Positions 53,227 to 63,100 of a stretch of DNA of 64,000 nt are shown in pieces; position 1 is the first letter of the stretch, and every line of letters starts with the position of its first letter. Source of the stretch: Actinoplanes campanulatus (GTDB taxonomy: Bacteria > Actinomycetota > Actinomycetes > Mycobacteriales > Micromonosporaceae); NCBI RefSeq assembly GCF_014647795.1, contig NZ_BMPW01000006.1:342803-406802 (forward strand), read 5' to 3'. Made by a program: the position numbers and the translations under genes. Below the pieces are notes generated by a model that worked only from the letters and a program-made list of their open reading frames with translations, was not told the origin of the DNA and did no database searches.

Positions 53227-54297
53227 ATGGCCAACCCGCTCACCCCGGACGTGCTGGTCGACCCGGTTGTGCTGACCCGCGCGCTGGTCGACGTCGAGTC
53301 CGTGTCCCGCGACGAGAAGGTGATCGCCGACTGCGTGGAGGACGCCCTCCGCAAGGCCGGGCACCTGTCCGTGCGCCGGGTGGGAAACACGGTGATGGCC
53401 CGGACCAAACTGGGCCGCGACCAGCGGGTCATCCTCGCCGGGCACCTCGACACCGTGCCGGTCAATGACAACCTGCCGTCCACCGTCGTCGACGACCTGA
53501 TCTACGGCTGCGGCGCCTCGGACATGAAGGGCGGCGTCGCCCTCGCCCTCCACCTCGCCGTCACCCTGCCCGATCCCCGGTACGACGTCACCTACCTGTT
53601 CTACGAGTCCGAAGAGATCGAGTCCGAGCACAACGGGCTCAACCTGGTCGCCGGAGCGCACCCCAAATGGCTCCAGGCCGACCTCGCGGTGCTGCTCGAA
53701 CCGACGTACGGGACGGTGGAGGCCGGCTGCCAGGGCACGGTCTCGGCACAGGTCAGCCTGCGGGGCCGGCGGGCGCACACCGCCCGGGCCTGGCGCGGGG
53801 TCAACGCCATCCACGCGGCCGGTGAGGTGCTGCGGCGGCTGGAGGCGTACCACCCGCGGACCGTGACCATCGACGGCTGTACCTACCGGGAGGGCCTCAA
53901 CGCGGTGCGGATCTTCGGGGGTGTGGCCGGCAACGTCGTACCGGACGAGTGCGGCGTCGAGGTCAACCTGCGGTTCGCCCCGGACCGCTCGGAGAAGCAG
54001 GCCCACGAGCACCTGCGCGAGGTCTTCGACGGGTTCCAGCTGGAGATCACCGACTCGGCGCCCGGCGCCCGGCCCGGCCTCGACGCCGCCCCGGCCCGCG
54101 AATTCCTCGCCGCCGTCGGCATCGAACCGGCCGCCAAGCTGGGCTGGACCGACGTGGCCCGGTTCGCGGCCCTCGGCATCCCGGCGCTCAACTACGGCCC
54201 CGGCGATCCGGCGCTCGCCCACGCGCCGGACGAGCACGTCGAGATCGGCAAGATCCGTGACGGGGCGGCCACCCTCTACCGGTGGCTCGCCCGTTAG
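53227..54297 (+). CDS. dapE: Succinyl-diaminopimelate desuccinylase DapE
   Basis: A 356-residue M20 metallohydrolase. Zinc ligands lie in LAGHLDTVP, GCGASDMKGG and YESEEIESEHNG. The lid or dimer domain begins at CQGTVSAQVSLRGRRAHTAR. It releases succinate from N-succinyl-LL-diaminopimelate. The TAG stop overlaps the stop of a small convergent gene in TTAG. ATG 53227. Confidence 0.95.
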   Translation: MANPLTPDVLVDPVVLTRALVDVESVSRDEKVIADCVEDALRKAGHLSVRRVGNTVMARTKLGRDQRVILAGHLDTVPVNDNLPSTVVDDLIYGCGASDMKGGVALALHLAVTLPDPRYDVTYLFYESEEIESEHNGLNLVAGAHPKWLQADLAVLLEPTYGTVEAGCQGTVSAQVSLRGRRAHTARAWRGVNAIHAAGEVLRRLEAYHPRTVTIDGCTYREGLNAVRIFGGVAGNVVPDECGVEVNLRFAPDRSEKQAHEHLREVFDGFQLEITDSAPGARPGLDAAPAREFLAAVGIEPAAKLGWTDVARFAALGIPALNYGPGDPALAHAPDEHVEIGKIRDGAATLYRWLAR

Positions 54298-54464
54298 TAC
54301 TCCACGGTCACCCGGCCCACCGCACGCTGCGGTGGCGGGATCTCCATCGTCGCCTCCGGGTCGACGGCCGGCTCGGCGTCGCGCGCCGCGAAAGCCGCCC
54401 GCCGCTCCTCCAGCACCAGGCGGATCCGGCGCTGCATCCTGAGGCGCTCGTGTCGGTTCGTCAT
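54294..54464 (-). CDS. Small basic protein, unknown (56 residues)
   Basis: Start ATG 54464 with AAGGAG about ten bases upstream. The N-terminal half is a highly basic amphipathic helix (MTNRHERLRMQRRIRLVLEE) and the rest is acidic and proline-containing (PAVDPEATMEIPPPQ). Stop codons of this gene and dapE overlap. It resembles short nucleic-acid- or ribosome-associated proteins in composition only. No family recognised. Confidence 0.55.
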   Translation of the reverse strand: MTNRHERLRMQRRIRLVLEERRAAFAARDAEPAVDPEATMEIPPPQRAVGRVTVEY

Positions 54465-54637
54465 GGTGACTGCTCCTTCGCCGGGAGCCCGGTGATGCCA
54501 GGTCGGTAACAGTACAGACGCGTCAGAGTCACTGTCGGTTGCTTCAATCTGGCAAAAAGGTCTGCGGGTCGCAATCCTCTTGCCGAAACGCGCCCCGATA
54601 TTCACCGGGTGCTGACCGTCCGCACTACCTTTGTGGC

Positions 54638-55417
54638 ATGACGGACAGCACCAACGGGCGACCGGGACCGGCCCCCGAACGGCATCGCGGAGCCGTCACA
54701 CTGCGCCGCGACTCCATTCCGCCGAGCACGGCCGACCAGAAACTCCTCGATTCCCCGCATCGTGGGGAGTGGAAGACCAAGGACGCCTGGCGGGCGCTGC
54801 GGATCCTCTCCGAGTTCGTCGAGGGCTTCGACACCCTGGCCGACCTGCCGCCCGCGGTGAGCGTCTTCGGTTCGGCCCGCTGCACCCCCGGCAGCTACGA
54901 GTGCGAGCTCGCCGAGAGCCTCGGCGCGGCGCTCGCCGAAGCGGGGTACGCGGTCATCACCGGCGGCGGGCCGGGCGTCATGGAGGCGGCCAACCGGGGC
55001 GCCACCGAGGCCGGCGGCATGTCCGTGGGGCTCGGCATCGAGCTGCCCTTCGAACAGGGCCTCAACGACTGGGTCGACGTCGGCATCGACTTCCGCTACT
55101 TCTTCGTCCGCAAGACCATGTTCGTCAAGTACGCGCAGGCCTTCGTGGTCCTGCCCGGCGGCTTCGGCACCCTGGACGAGCTGTTCGAGGCGATCACCCT
55201 GGTCCAGACGAAGAAGGTCACCCGGTTCCCGGTGATCCTGATGGGCACCGACTATTGGGGCGGGCTTCTCGACTGGATGAAGGCCCGGATGCTCGGCGAG
55301 GGCAAGGTATCCACCACGGATCTCGACCTCATCCAGCTCACCGACGACGTCGCCGAAGCCGTCCGGATCATCATCGACGCCGAGGCGGTCCTCGCCGAGA
55401 CGAGCGAGGCCCACTGA
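54638..55417 (+). CDS. LOG-family protein (TIGR00730), first of two
   Basis: A 259-residue Rossmann-fold protein with the two LOG motifs: GGGPGVMEAANRGA and LPGGFGTLDELFEA. Proven members are phosphoribohydrolases that free cytokinins from nucleotides; bacterial roles are often unclear. The first 50 residues (RGAVTLRRDSIPPSTADQKL) are an extra N-terminus. One base separates it from its paralog. ATG 54638 is near the cytokinin-type start. Confidence 0.9.
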   Translation: MTDSTNGRPGPAPERHRGAVTLRRDSIPPSTADQKLLDSPHRGEWKTKDAWRALRILSEFVEGFDTLADLPPAVSVFGSARCTPGSYECELAESLGAALAEAGYAVITGGGPGVMEAANRGATEAGGMSVGLGIELPFEQGLNDWVDVGIDFRYFFVRKTMFVKYAQAFVVLPGGFGTLDELFEAITLVQTKKVTRFPVILMGTDYWGGLLDWMKARMLGEGKVSTTDLDLIQLTDDVAEAVRIIIDAEAVLAETSEAH

Positions 55418-55418
55418 C

Positions 55419-56024
55419 GTGGCGAACATCTGCGTCTTCTGCGCCTCCTCCACCACCCTCGAACAGCGCTGGCTCGACCTCGCCACCGAGACCGGCCGGA
55501 TCCTCGCCGACCGCGGGCACACGCTCGTCTCCGGCGGCGGCTCGGTCGGCATGATGGGCGCCGTGGGCGACGGCGCCCGGGCCGCCGGCGGGCACACCCT
55601 CGGCATCATCGCGCAGTGCCTCGTCGACCTGGAGGTCGCCGACCACGACTCCGACGAGCTCCTCGTCACCGGGGACATGGGCGCCCGCAAGACCCTCATG
55701 ATCGACCGGTCGGATGCGTTCATCACGCTGCCCGGCGGGCTCGGCACCCTCGACGAGTTGTTCGAGGTCTGGACCACGGCCACCCTCGACGTGCACCGCA
55801 AGCCGATCGTGCTGCTCGACCCGGACGGGTTCTACGACGGGCTGACCCGCTGGCTCGGTGGGCTCGTCGACCGGAAGTTCGTCCGGCCGGCCGCCATGGA
55901 GCTGCTGCTCGTCGCGCGTACCGTGCCGGAGGCCGCCGACCTGATCGAGAACGCGCTGGCCGGTCCGCGTGACGCGCCGTCCGGCACGGCCTCCGGGACG
56001 GCCAGCCCCGCCGAAGGCGCCTGA
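55419..56024 (+). CDS. LOG-family protein (TIGR00730), second copy
   Basis: A 201-residue compact LOG protein: VFCASSTTLEQRWLDLA, SGGGSVGMMGAVGDGA and LPGGLGTLDELFEVW are intact. The first motif reads GGGSVG rather than GGGPGVM, as in most proven LOG enzymes. The tail after residue 185 (SGTASGTASPAEGA) is low complexity. It shares limited identity with the gene before it, so the two may form heteromers or act on different nucleotides. GTG 55419. Confidence 0.9.
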   Translation: MANICVFCASSTTLEQRWLDLATETGRILADRGHTLVSGGGSVGMMGAVGDGARAAGGHTLGIIAQCLVDLEVADHDSDELLVTGDMGARKTLMIDRSDAFITLPGGLGTLDELFEVWTTATLDVHRKPIVLLDPDGFYDGLTRWLGGLVDRKFVRPAAMELLLVARTVPEAADLIENALAGPRDAPSGTASGTASPAEGA

Positions 56025-56114
56025 CGCCGGGATCGGTCCTCCGGACGTGAACTCCGGGGCCGTTGCGCTTCCCGCCCCGGAATAACGTCGTACCGGCGTG
56101 CTCTCATAGATGCC

Positions 56115-59100
56115 GTGAGCACGCCGGTATCCCTCCCTCCGGTGCGCCGGCCCACCTACCGTCTGGTCCGGCGTCCCCGCCCGGTCGCGGCCGCCCTGCC
56201 CGCCGACCCGGTGCAGCGCGGCGTCATCCAGCACACCGCCGGGCCGCTCCTGGTCGTCGGCGGCCCCGGCACTGGCAAGACGTCGATGCTGGTCGAGTCG
56301 GTCGCCGCCCGGATCGCCGAGGGCGCCGACCCCGAGCGCATCCTGGTGCTCACCTTCGGCCGCCGCGCGGCGGCCACGCTGCGCGACCGCATCGAGGCAC
56401 GGATCGCCGACCAGCCCGGCCGCATCGTGCACGAGCCGCTGGTGAGGACCTTCCATGCGTATGCGTTCGGCCTGCTCCGCCGGGCCGCCGCCGAGCGTGG
56501 CGAACCGTCTCCACGCCTGCTCACCGGCCCGGAGCAGGACCTGATCATCCGGGAGTTGCTGGCCGCCGTCGCCGACCCGGAGGCCACCGGCGACATCGGC
56601 TGGCCCGAGACCCTCCGCCCGGCCCTGCCCACCCGTGCCTTCGCCCAACAGCTGCGCGACCTCATGCAGCGCGCCGCCGAGCGTGGCGTCGGCCCGGTCG
56701 AGCTGGCCCGCCTCGGCGAGCGCCTGGGCCGCGACGACTGGCCGGCCGCCGCCCGCTTCCTCCGGGAGTATGTGGCGGTCCTCGCCCTGCGCGACGTCAC
56801 CACCCGCGGCTCGGCGGCGTACGATCCGGCCGAGCTGGTCCGCGCCGCCGCCGGCCTTCTCTCCGACGAGCCCGACCTCCTCGAGGCCGAGCGCCGCCGC
56901 CTGGCGTTCGTCTATGTCGACGAGTTAGCCGAGACCGACCCCGCCCAGATCGAGCTGCTCAACCTGGTCGCCGGCGGGGGCAAGCCCCTGGTCGCCTTCG
57001 CCGACCCCGACTCGTCCGTCTACGGCTTCCGGGGCGCCGACCCCGGCGTCGTCGGCACCTTCCCGGCCACCTTCCGCGCCGCCTCCGGCACCCCGGCCGA
57101 GACGATCGTCCTGCACACCAACTACCGGGCCGCTCCGTCGCTGCTCAATGCGACCGGCCGGGTCGCACGCCGCATGCGCGGCCCGATCGGGCACCGCCCC
57201 ATGCACCCACCCGCCCCGGCCGACCCCACACCCGCCGCCACGTCCGCGGGCTCTTCGGCCGCAGAGTCCCCGGCTGCGGGCTCTTCGGCCGCGGGATCCC
57301 CGTCTGCCGACCCCACACTCGCCGCCGCCACGTCCGCGGGCTCTTCGGCCGCTGGGACTCCGATCGCCGTGGGTGATCCGTCGGCTCCCGGGTCCGCTTC
57401 GCCGTCGGTCGCGGTGAGCGGAGAGGGGTGGGGGCCGCGGCCGGAGGCGGTGGTCCGGACATTCCGGTCCACCGCCGCGGAGACGGCGTATATCGCTCAC
57501 GCGCTGCGGGAAGCCCATCTGCTGCACGGGGTGCCGTGGTCGCGGATGGCGGTGCTGATGCGGTCCACGATGCTGCAACAGCCGTCGGTGCAGCGGGCGC
57601 TGGCCGCGGCCGGGGTGCCGACCGTCATCCACGCCGAGGATCTGCCGTTGCATCTGCAACCGGCGGTGGCGCCGTTCCTGCTGCTCCTGCGCTGTGCGGT
57701 GGATCCGGCGGCCCTCGATGAGGAGGCGGCCGTCGCTCTGCTGCACTCGCCGCTCGGCGGGGCCGATCCGCTGGCCGAGCGCCGGTTGCGTCAGGGCCTG
57801 CGGGCGCTCGCCGTGGCCGCCGGTGACCGGCGGCCCTCGGGTGAGCTGCTGGTCGACGCGATCCGCGACCCGGCCGGGCTGGACCTGGTCGAGCGGCGGT
57901 GGGCGCGCCCGGCGCAGATGATCGCCCGCCTGATCACCGTCGCCCGGGAGGCGGCCGCCGCCCCCGGTGTCTCCGCCGAACAGGTGCTCTGGACCGTGTG
58001 GCGGGAGAGCGGCCTGCACGACCGGTGGTTCGCGATGAGCACCGGCAACGTCCCCATGCCGGACCAGCGTGACTCCGGCCGTGCCCGGCAGTGGCGCTCC
58101 GAGGCCGCCGACCGCGACCTGGACGCCATGGTGGTCCTCTTCGACGCGGCCGCCCGGTTCGTCGACCGGCTGCCCGGCGCCGGGGTGTCGGTCTTCCTCG
58201 ACCACGTTCTCGGCCAGGAACTGCCCGCCGACTCGATCGCCCCGAGCGCCGACCGTGGCGAGGCCGTCCGGCTCCTCACCGCGCATGCGGCGAAGGGCCT
58301 CGAATGGGACGTCGTGATCCTCGCCGGTGTGCAGGAGGGCATCTGGCCCGACCTGCGCCTGCGCGGCAGCCTGCTCGGCTCGGAACGCCTCGTCGACGTG
58401 CTGGCCGGCCGTCCCGCCTCGGGCCCGGCCGCGGTGATCGCCGAGACGTCGGCCCTGCTCGACGAGGAGCGGCGGCTCTTCTACGTGGCGGTCACGAGGG
58501 CACGCCGCCGCCTGGTCGCCACCGCCGTCTCGTCGGCGAGTGTGGGCGGTTCCATCGGCGAGGAACAGCCGAGCCGCTTCCTCGCCGAACTCGCCACCCC
58601 GGTCCGCCGCCTCGACGGCGGCGATCCTCCACCCGATCCCGGCCCCTGGGACACCGGCCCTCCCCAACCCCCGGGCAGCCCGTCCGGCCCGGATGGCTCC
58701 TCCGGCCCCGACGGCTCGTCCGAGCCGGGCGGCCCGGAAGACCCGTCCGATCGCGGCGGCTCGTCTGACCGCAGCGACCCCACCGGGGCAGTGGGGAGAA
58801 AGGCCGCACGGCCTCCTGCGGGAGACAGGGCCGGCAAGGACGCCGAGCCGTCAGGCAGCGGTGAGCGCGGTGCGGGCATGGGGAGCGGCGATTCCGCTGG
58901 CGGAGCAGTGGAGAAGGACGCCGAGCCGGCAGGTAGCGGTGAGCGCGGTGCGGGCGCGGGACGCGGCGACTCCGGCGGAGCGGCGCCGGAGGACGGGGAC
59001 GCCGAGGTCGAGATCCCGATGGGGCGGCCGCCCCGGGCGCTGACCCTGGCCTCGCTGGTGGCCGAGCTTCGTACCGTCGTGGTGGGCAGCGCGGAGACGC

Positions 59101-60017
59101 CCAGCCGGCGGCGCGCCGCGGCGGCCGAGCTGGCCCGTCTGGCGGCGGCGGGGGTGCCGGGGGCGCATCCGGACGAGTGGTGGGGTCTGCGGCAGCTCTC
59201 CGACGACCGGCCGCTCGTCGACGAGGGCGAGGCGGTCAAGGTGACGCCGTCGTCGATGGAGAGCGCGCTGCGGTGCAGCCTGCGCTGGCTGCTGGAGCGG
59301 CACGGCGGCGCGGCCCCGGCCGGGCCCGCGCAGGGCATCGGCAACCTGGTGCACGCCGCGGCGATGCTGGCCGAGGACGCGAACGCGGACCGGGAGAAGC
59401 TGGTCGAGTACGTGTCGGCCCGGTTCGACTCGATCGAGCTTGCCGCACAGTGGCTGGCCGGTTCGGAGCAGGAGCGGGCCCAGGCGATGGTCGACAAGCT
59501 GCTGCGCTGGCTTGCGGTCAACCCGCGGCGGCTGCTGGCGATCGAGCACGAGTTCACGGTCCGGCTGGAGGACGAGCGCCGGCCGATCCAGTTGACCGGC
59601 CGGGTGGACCGGCTCGAGGTGGACGAGGAGGGGCGGCTCGTCGTCATCGACCTGAAGACCGGGAAGACCACCGCCGTCTCGTCCGCCGACGTGGCCGAGA
59701 ATCCGCAGCTCGGCGGCTACCAGGCGGCGATCGCGGCGGGGGCTTTCGCGGACTACGGGTCGGACAGCGGCGGTGCGGCCCTGGTGCAGCTCGGGCCCGG
59801 TAAGGACGCCCGCGAGCAGCTCCAGGTGCCGATCACCGAGGCCGCCGACCCGCAGTGGGCGTACGCGATGGTTCGCCGCACCGCCGAGACGATGGCCGCC
59901 GCCACCTTCTCCGCGGTGGCGAACAGCCGCTGCCGGGTGTGCCCGGTCCGCACCAGCTGCCCGATCTCCGGCAAGGGCCGCCAGGTCGTCGAACCGGCCC
60001 CGGAGGACGACGGATGA
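56115..60017 (+). CDS. adnA: AdnA subunit of the AdnAB helicase-nuclease
   Basis: A 1300-residue UvrD-type motor with a C-terminal RecB-family nuclease. Walker A is GGPGTGKT at 49-56; motif II reads VDELAETD where active motors have DEYQDT, so this motor may be weak. Motif VI is YVAVTRARRRL. The nuclease has D1179-L-K1181 (VIDLKTGK) and an AddB-type iron-sulfur set Cys1054, Cys1273, Cys1276 and Cys1282. With AdnB it resects double-strand breaks. Two low-complexity inserts lie near residues 370-435 and 850-965, both made of repeated DNA. GTG 56115. Confidence 0.92.
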   Translation: MSTPVSLPPVRRPTYRLVRRPRPVAAALPADPVQRGVIQHTAGPLLVVGGPGTGKTSMLVESVAARIAEGADPERILVLTFGRRAAATLRDRIEARIADQPGRIVHEPLVRTFHAYAFGLLRRAAAERGEPSPRLLTGPEQDLIIRELLAAVADPEATGDIGWPETLRPALPTRAFAQQLRDLMQRAAERGVGPVELARLGERLGRDDWPAAARFLREYVAVLALRDVTTRGSAAYDPAELVRAAAGLLSDEPDLLEAERRRLAFVYVDELAETDPAQIELLNLVAGGGKPLVAFADPDSSVYGFRGADPGVVGTFPATFRAASGTPAETIVLHTNYRAAPSLLNATGRVARRMRGPIGHRPMHPPAPADPTPAATSAGSSAAESPAAGSSAAGSPSADPTLAAATSAGSSAAGTPIAVGDPSAPGSASPSVAVSGEGWGPRPEAVVRTFRSTAAETAYIAHALREAHLLHGVPWSRMAVLMRSTMLQQPSVQRALAAAGVPTVIHAEDLPLHLQPAVAPFLLLLRCAVDPAALDEEAAVALLHSPLGGADPLAERRLRQGLRALAVAAGDRRPSGELLVDAIRDPAGLDLVERRWARPAQMIARLITVAREAAAAPGVSAEQVLWTVWRESGLHDRWFAMSTGNVPMPDQRDSGRARQWRSEAADRDLDAMVVLFDAAARFVDRLPGAGVSVFLDHVLGQELPADSIAPSADRGEAVRLLTAHAAKGLEWDVVILAGVQEGIWPDLRLRGSLLGSERLVDVLAGRPASGPAAVIAETSALLDEERRLFYVAVTRARRRLVATAVSSASVGGSIGEEQPSRFLAELATPVRRLDGGDPPPDPGPWDTGPPQPPGSPSGPDGSSGPDGSSEPGGPEDPSDRGGSSDRSDPTGAVGRKAARPPAGDRAGKDAEPSGSGERGAGMGSGDSAGGAVEKDAEPAGSGERGAGAGRGDSGGAAPEDGDAEVEIPMGRPPRALTLASLVAELRTVVVGSAETPSRRRAAAAELARLAAAGVPGAHPDEWWGLRQLSDDRPLVDEGEAVKVTPSSMESALRCSLRWLLERHGGAAPAGPAQGIGNLVHAAAMLAEDANADREKLVEYVSARFDSIELAAQWLAGSEQERAQAMVDKLLRWLAVNPRRLLAIEHEFTVRLEDERRPIQLTGRVDRLEVDEEGRLVVIDLKTGKTTAVSSADVAENPQLGGYQAAIAAGAFADYGSDSGGAALVQLGPGKDAREQLQVPITEAADPQWAYAMVRRTAETMAAATFSAVANSRCRVCPVRTSCPISGKGRQVVEPAPEDDG

Positions 60018-60117
60018 CGGCCGCCGGGAAGTGTCGGGAAGAGGGGCGCGACGGATGACGTGGCGCATGGGAGAAGGCACCTGGACCACTGGATACGAGA
60101 CGACCGGAAACTGATCG

Positions 60118-63100
60118 ATGACGCAGCCGACGCTGTTCGCCGAGGGGCCGCCGCCGCGCCGCCGCGCCGCCGACGCGGGGCCCCGCTACACGCCCCGCGA
60201 GCTGGCCCGGCTACTGCGCCTGCCGGAGCCGACCACCGAGCAGGAGGCGATCATCGCGGCGCCGGTGCAGCCGCTGCTCGTGGTGGCGGGCGCCGGCTCC
60301 GGCAAGACCGAGACGATGGCGTCGCGGGTGGTCTGGCTGGTCGCGAACGGGTACGCGCACCCCGGCGAGATCCTTGGCCTGACCTTCACCCGCAAGGCGG
60401 CCGGCGAGCTGTCGCACCGTGTCCGGACCCGGCTCGGCCAGTTGATCCGCAGGCTGGGCCGGGATGACGCGTTCGCCGGTGAGGCCACCATCTCGACGTA
60501 CCACGCCTATGCGGCCCGGGTCGTCACCGAGCACGGGCTCCGCGCCGGGTACGAGCCGTCCGCGCGCCTGCTCACCGAGGCGGCCCGCTGGCAGATCGTC
60601 GACTCGCTGGTGCGCACCTACACCGGTGAGATGACGGGGCTGAACCGCGCGCCCGGCACGGTCACCGACGACGTCCTGGCACTCTCCGCGGAGCTGTCCG
60701 AGCACCTGGTCACGCCGGGCGACCTGGCGGCCTGGACCGGCCGGTTCTTCGCCGAGGTGCAGGAGTTCCCGGGCCGGATGTACAAGGACGTCTCCGAGGT
60801 GCTGCGCCGACAGCAGGGCCGGCTCACCCTGCTGCCCCTGGTCCGAGCATACGAGCAGCGCAAACTCGACCTGGAGGCGATGGACTTCGGGGACCAGATG
60901 GCCCGTGCCGCGCTGGTCGCCCGTGATCATCCGGAGGTCGGCGAGATCGAGCGCGGCCGGTTCCGGATCGTGCTGCTCGACGAGTACCAGGACACCAGCC
61001 ACGCCCAGGTGACGATGCTGAACAACCTGTTCGGCGGCGGACATCCGGTGACCGCGGTGGGCGACCCCTGCCAGTCGATCTACGGGTGGCGGGGCGCGTC
61101 CGCGGGGACGCTGGAGCGGTTCCCGCAGGAGTTCCGGGACTCCGGGGACCGGCCGGCCTGGGAGCGCACGCTGACCCGGAGCTGGCGCAACCGGCCGGAG
61201 ATCCTGCGGGTGGCGAACACGATCTCCGCCCCGCTGCGCGCCCACGTGCACCAGTTGCAGTCGGCCGACCGGGTGGCCGCGGCGGTCGGCGGGCGGACCG
61301 TGACGTGCGCGCTGCTGCCGACGTACGCCGACGAGGCCGCCTGGATCGCCGATTCGATGCTGACCGCCTGGCGCCTGGTCGCCGGGATGCCGACCGCCCC
61401 GGCCGCCGAGATCCCGCTCGAACAGCGCCCGACCAGCGCCGTCCTGGTGCGGGTGCGCAGCCAGATCCCGGTGCTCGAGGAGGCGCTGCGGTCCCGGGGC
61501 CTGCCGGTCGAGGTGGTCGGCCTGGGCGGCCTGCTGGACACCCCGGAGGTCCGGGACGTGGTCTGCACGCTGCGAGTGCTGGCCGACCCGGCCGACGGCG
61601 CGTCGCTGTTGCGGCTGCTCACCGGGGCACGCTGGCGGATCGGCCCGCGCGATCTGGTGGCCCTGCACCGGCGGGCCCGGGCGATCGCGGCGGCCCGGGC
61701 GGCCGCCTCCGGCCGGTCCGGCGACGACCCCGAGGAGATCAACACCGACCGTCTGGACGACGCCACCCTGGTGGAGGCGCTGGCCGACCCGGGTTCTCCC
61801 CGGCAGTACTCGGAGGAGGGCTACGGCCGGGTGCGGGACTACGGCCGTGAGCTGGCCGCGCTGCGCCGCCGCCTGGACCAGCCGCTGCCCGACCTGCTCG
61901 CCGACATCGAGCGCACCATCGGCCTGGACGTGGAGGTGGCGGTGCGCGGCTGGGCGGCCGGTGACGCCGGGCTGGCCCGCGGTCACCTGGACGCGCTGGG
62001 CGAGGCGGCGACCCGCTACATCACCGAGAACGAGACCGGCACCCCGGCAGGGTTCCTGGCTTTCCTGGCGGCGGCCGAGGAGGAGGAACGCGGTCTGGAG
62101 CCGGGCCAGGTGGACGTGGTCGAGGGCGCGGTGCAGATCCTGACCGCGCATGCCGCGAAGGGCCTGGAGTGGGACGTGGTCTCGGTCGCCGGCCTGTGCC
62201 GGGGGGTCTGGCCGGGCCTGGTCCGCTCCTCCGACCACTACCTGGGCGGTATCGGGGTGCTGCCGTTTCCGCTGCGTGGCGACTCGTCGGGGCTTCCGGC
62301 GCTGGATCTCGGCGACGCCGTCGAGCAGAAGGGCGTCGCCGCCGCGGTGACCGATTTCGGTCGGTCCTGGCGGGAGCACGACGAGCGGGAGGAGCGCCGC
62401 CTGGCCTATGTCGCGGTGACCCGGCCACGCCGCCTGCTGCTCTGCTCCGGCTACTGGTGGGGGGACGGGGTGAAGCGCCCGCGCGGTCCGTCGGTCTTCC
62501 TCGACGAGATCCGCGCGGCCTGCGCCGACGGTGCGGGTGTGGTGGACGTCTGGACGCCGGAGCCGGCGCCCGGCGACACGAATCCGAGCGATCAGGTGGT
62601 GGCGACCGCCGAGTGGCCGGCCGATCCGCTCGGCCTGCGCCGCCCGGCGATGGCGGCCGCCGCCGACCTGATCCGCCGCATGATCGAGAACCCGGACGCC
62701 TCCGCGGCCGAGGCGTTCGCCGACCTGGCCGCCGCGGATCCGGAGGTCGCGGCCCGGGCCGGCCTGGCGGCCGACCTCGTCGGCCTCGCCGAGGAGGGCG
62801 CCGGCTGGTCGGTCCCCTCACCCCGCTCACCGGACAGCACACCCAAATCCGGGGTACGGCGAAGCGAGGCCGATTCCGGCCCCCACTCGGACGACAGCGC
62901 CGGCGCGGCGACCCCGGAAGAGGCCGCGACCGAAAACGATCGGCCAGCCGCCGCGCAGGCCGAGGTGCCCGGTGACGCCGGACCCAACGCGATCGGGGCC
63001 GACGCGAGCGGGGCCGGGCCGAGGGCGGAAGCGGCCAAGGCGGACCGAAGCGACCGGGCGGATGAAAGCGACGGGGCGGACGGAAGCGGCCGGGCGGACG

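Noticed and set aside
52213-54237. A 674-residue open frame containing DapD
   Set aside because: The first half is antisense to dapE; DapD starts at GTG 53160.
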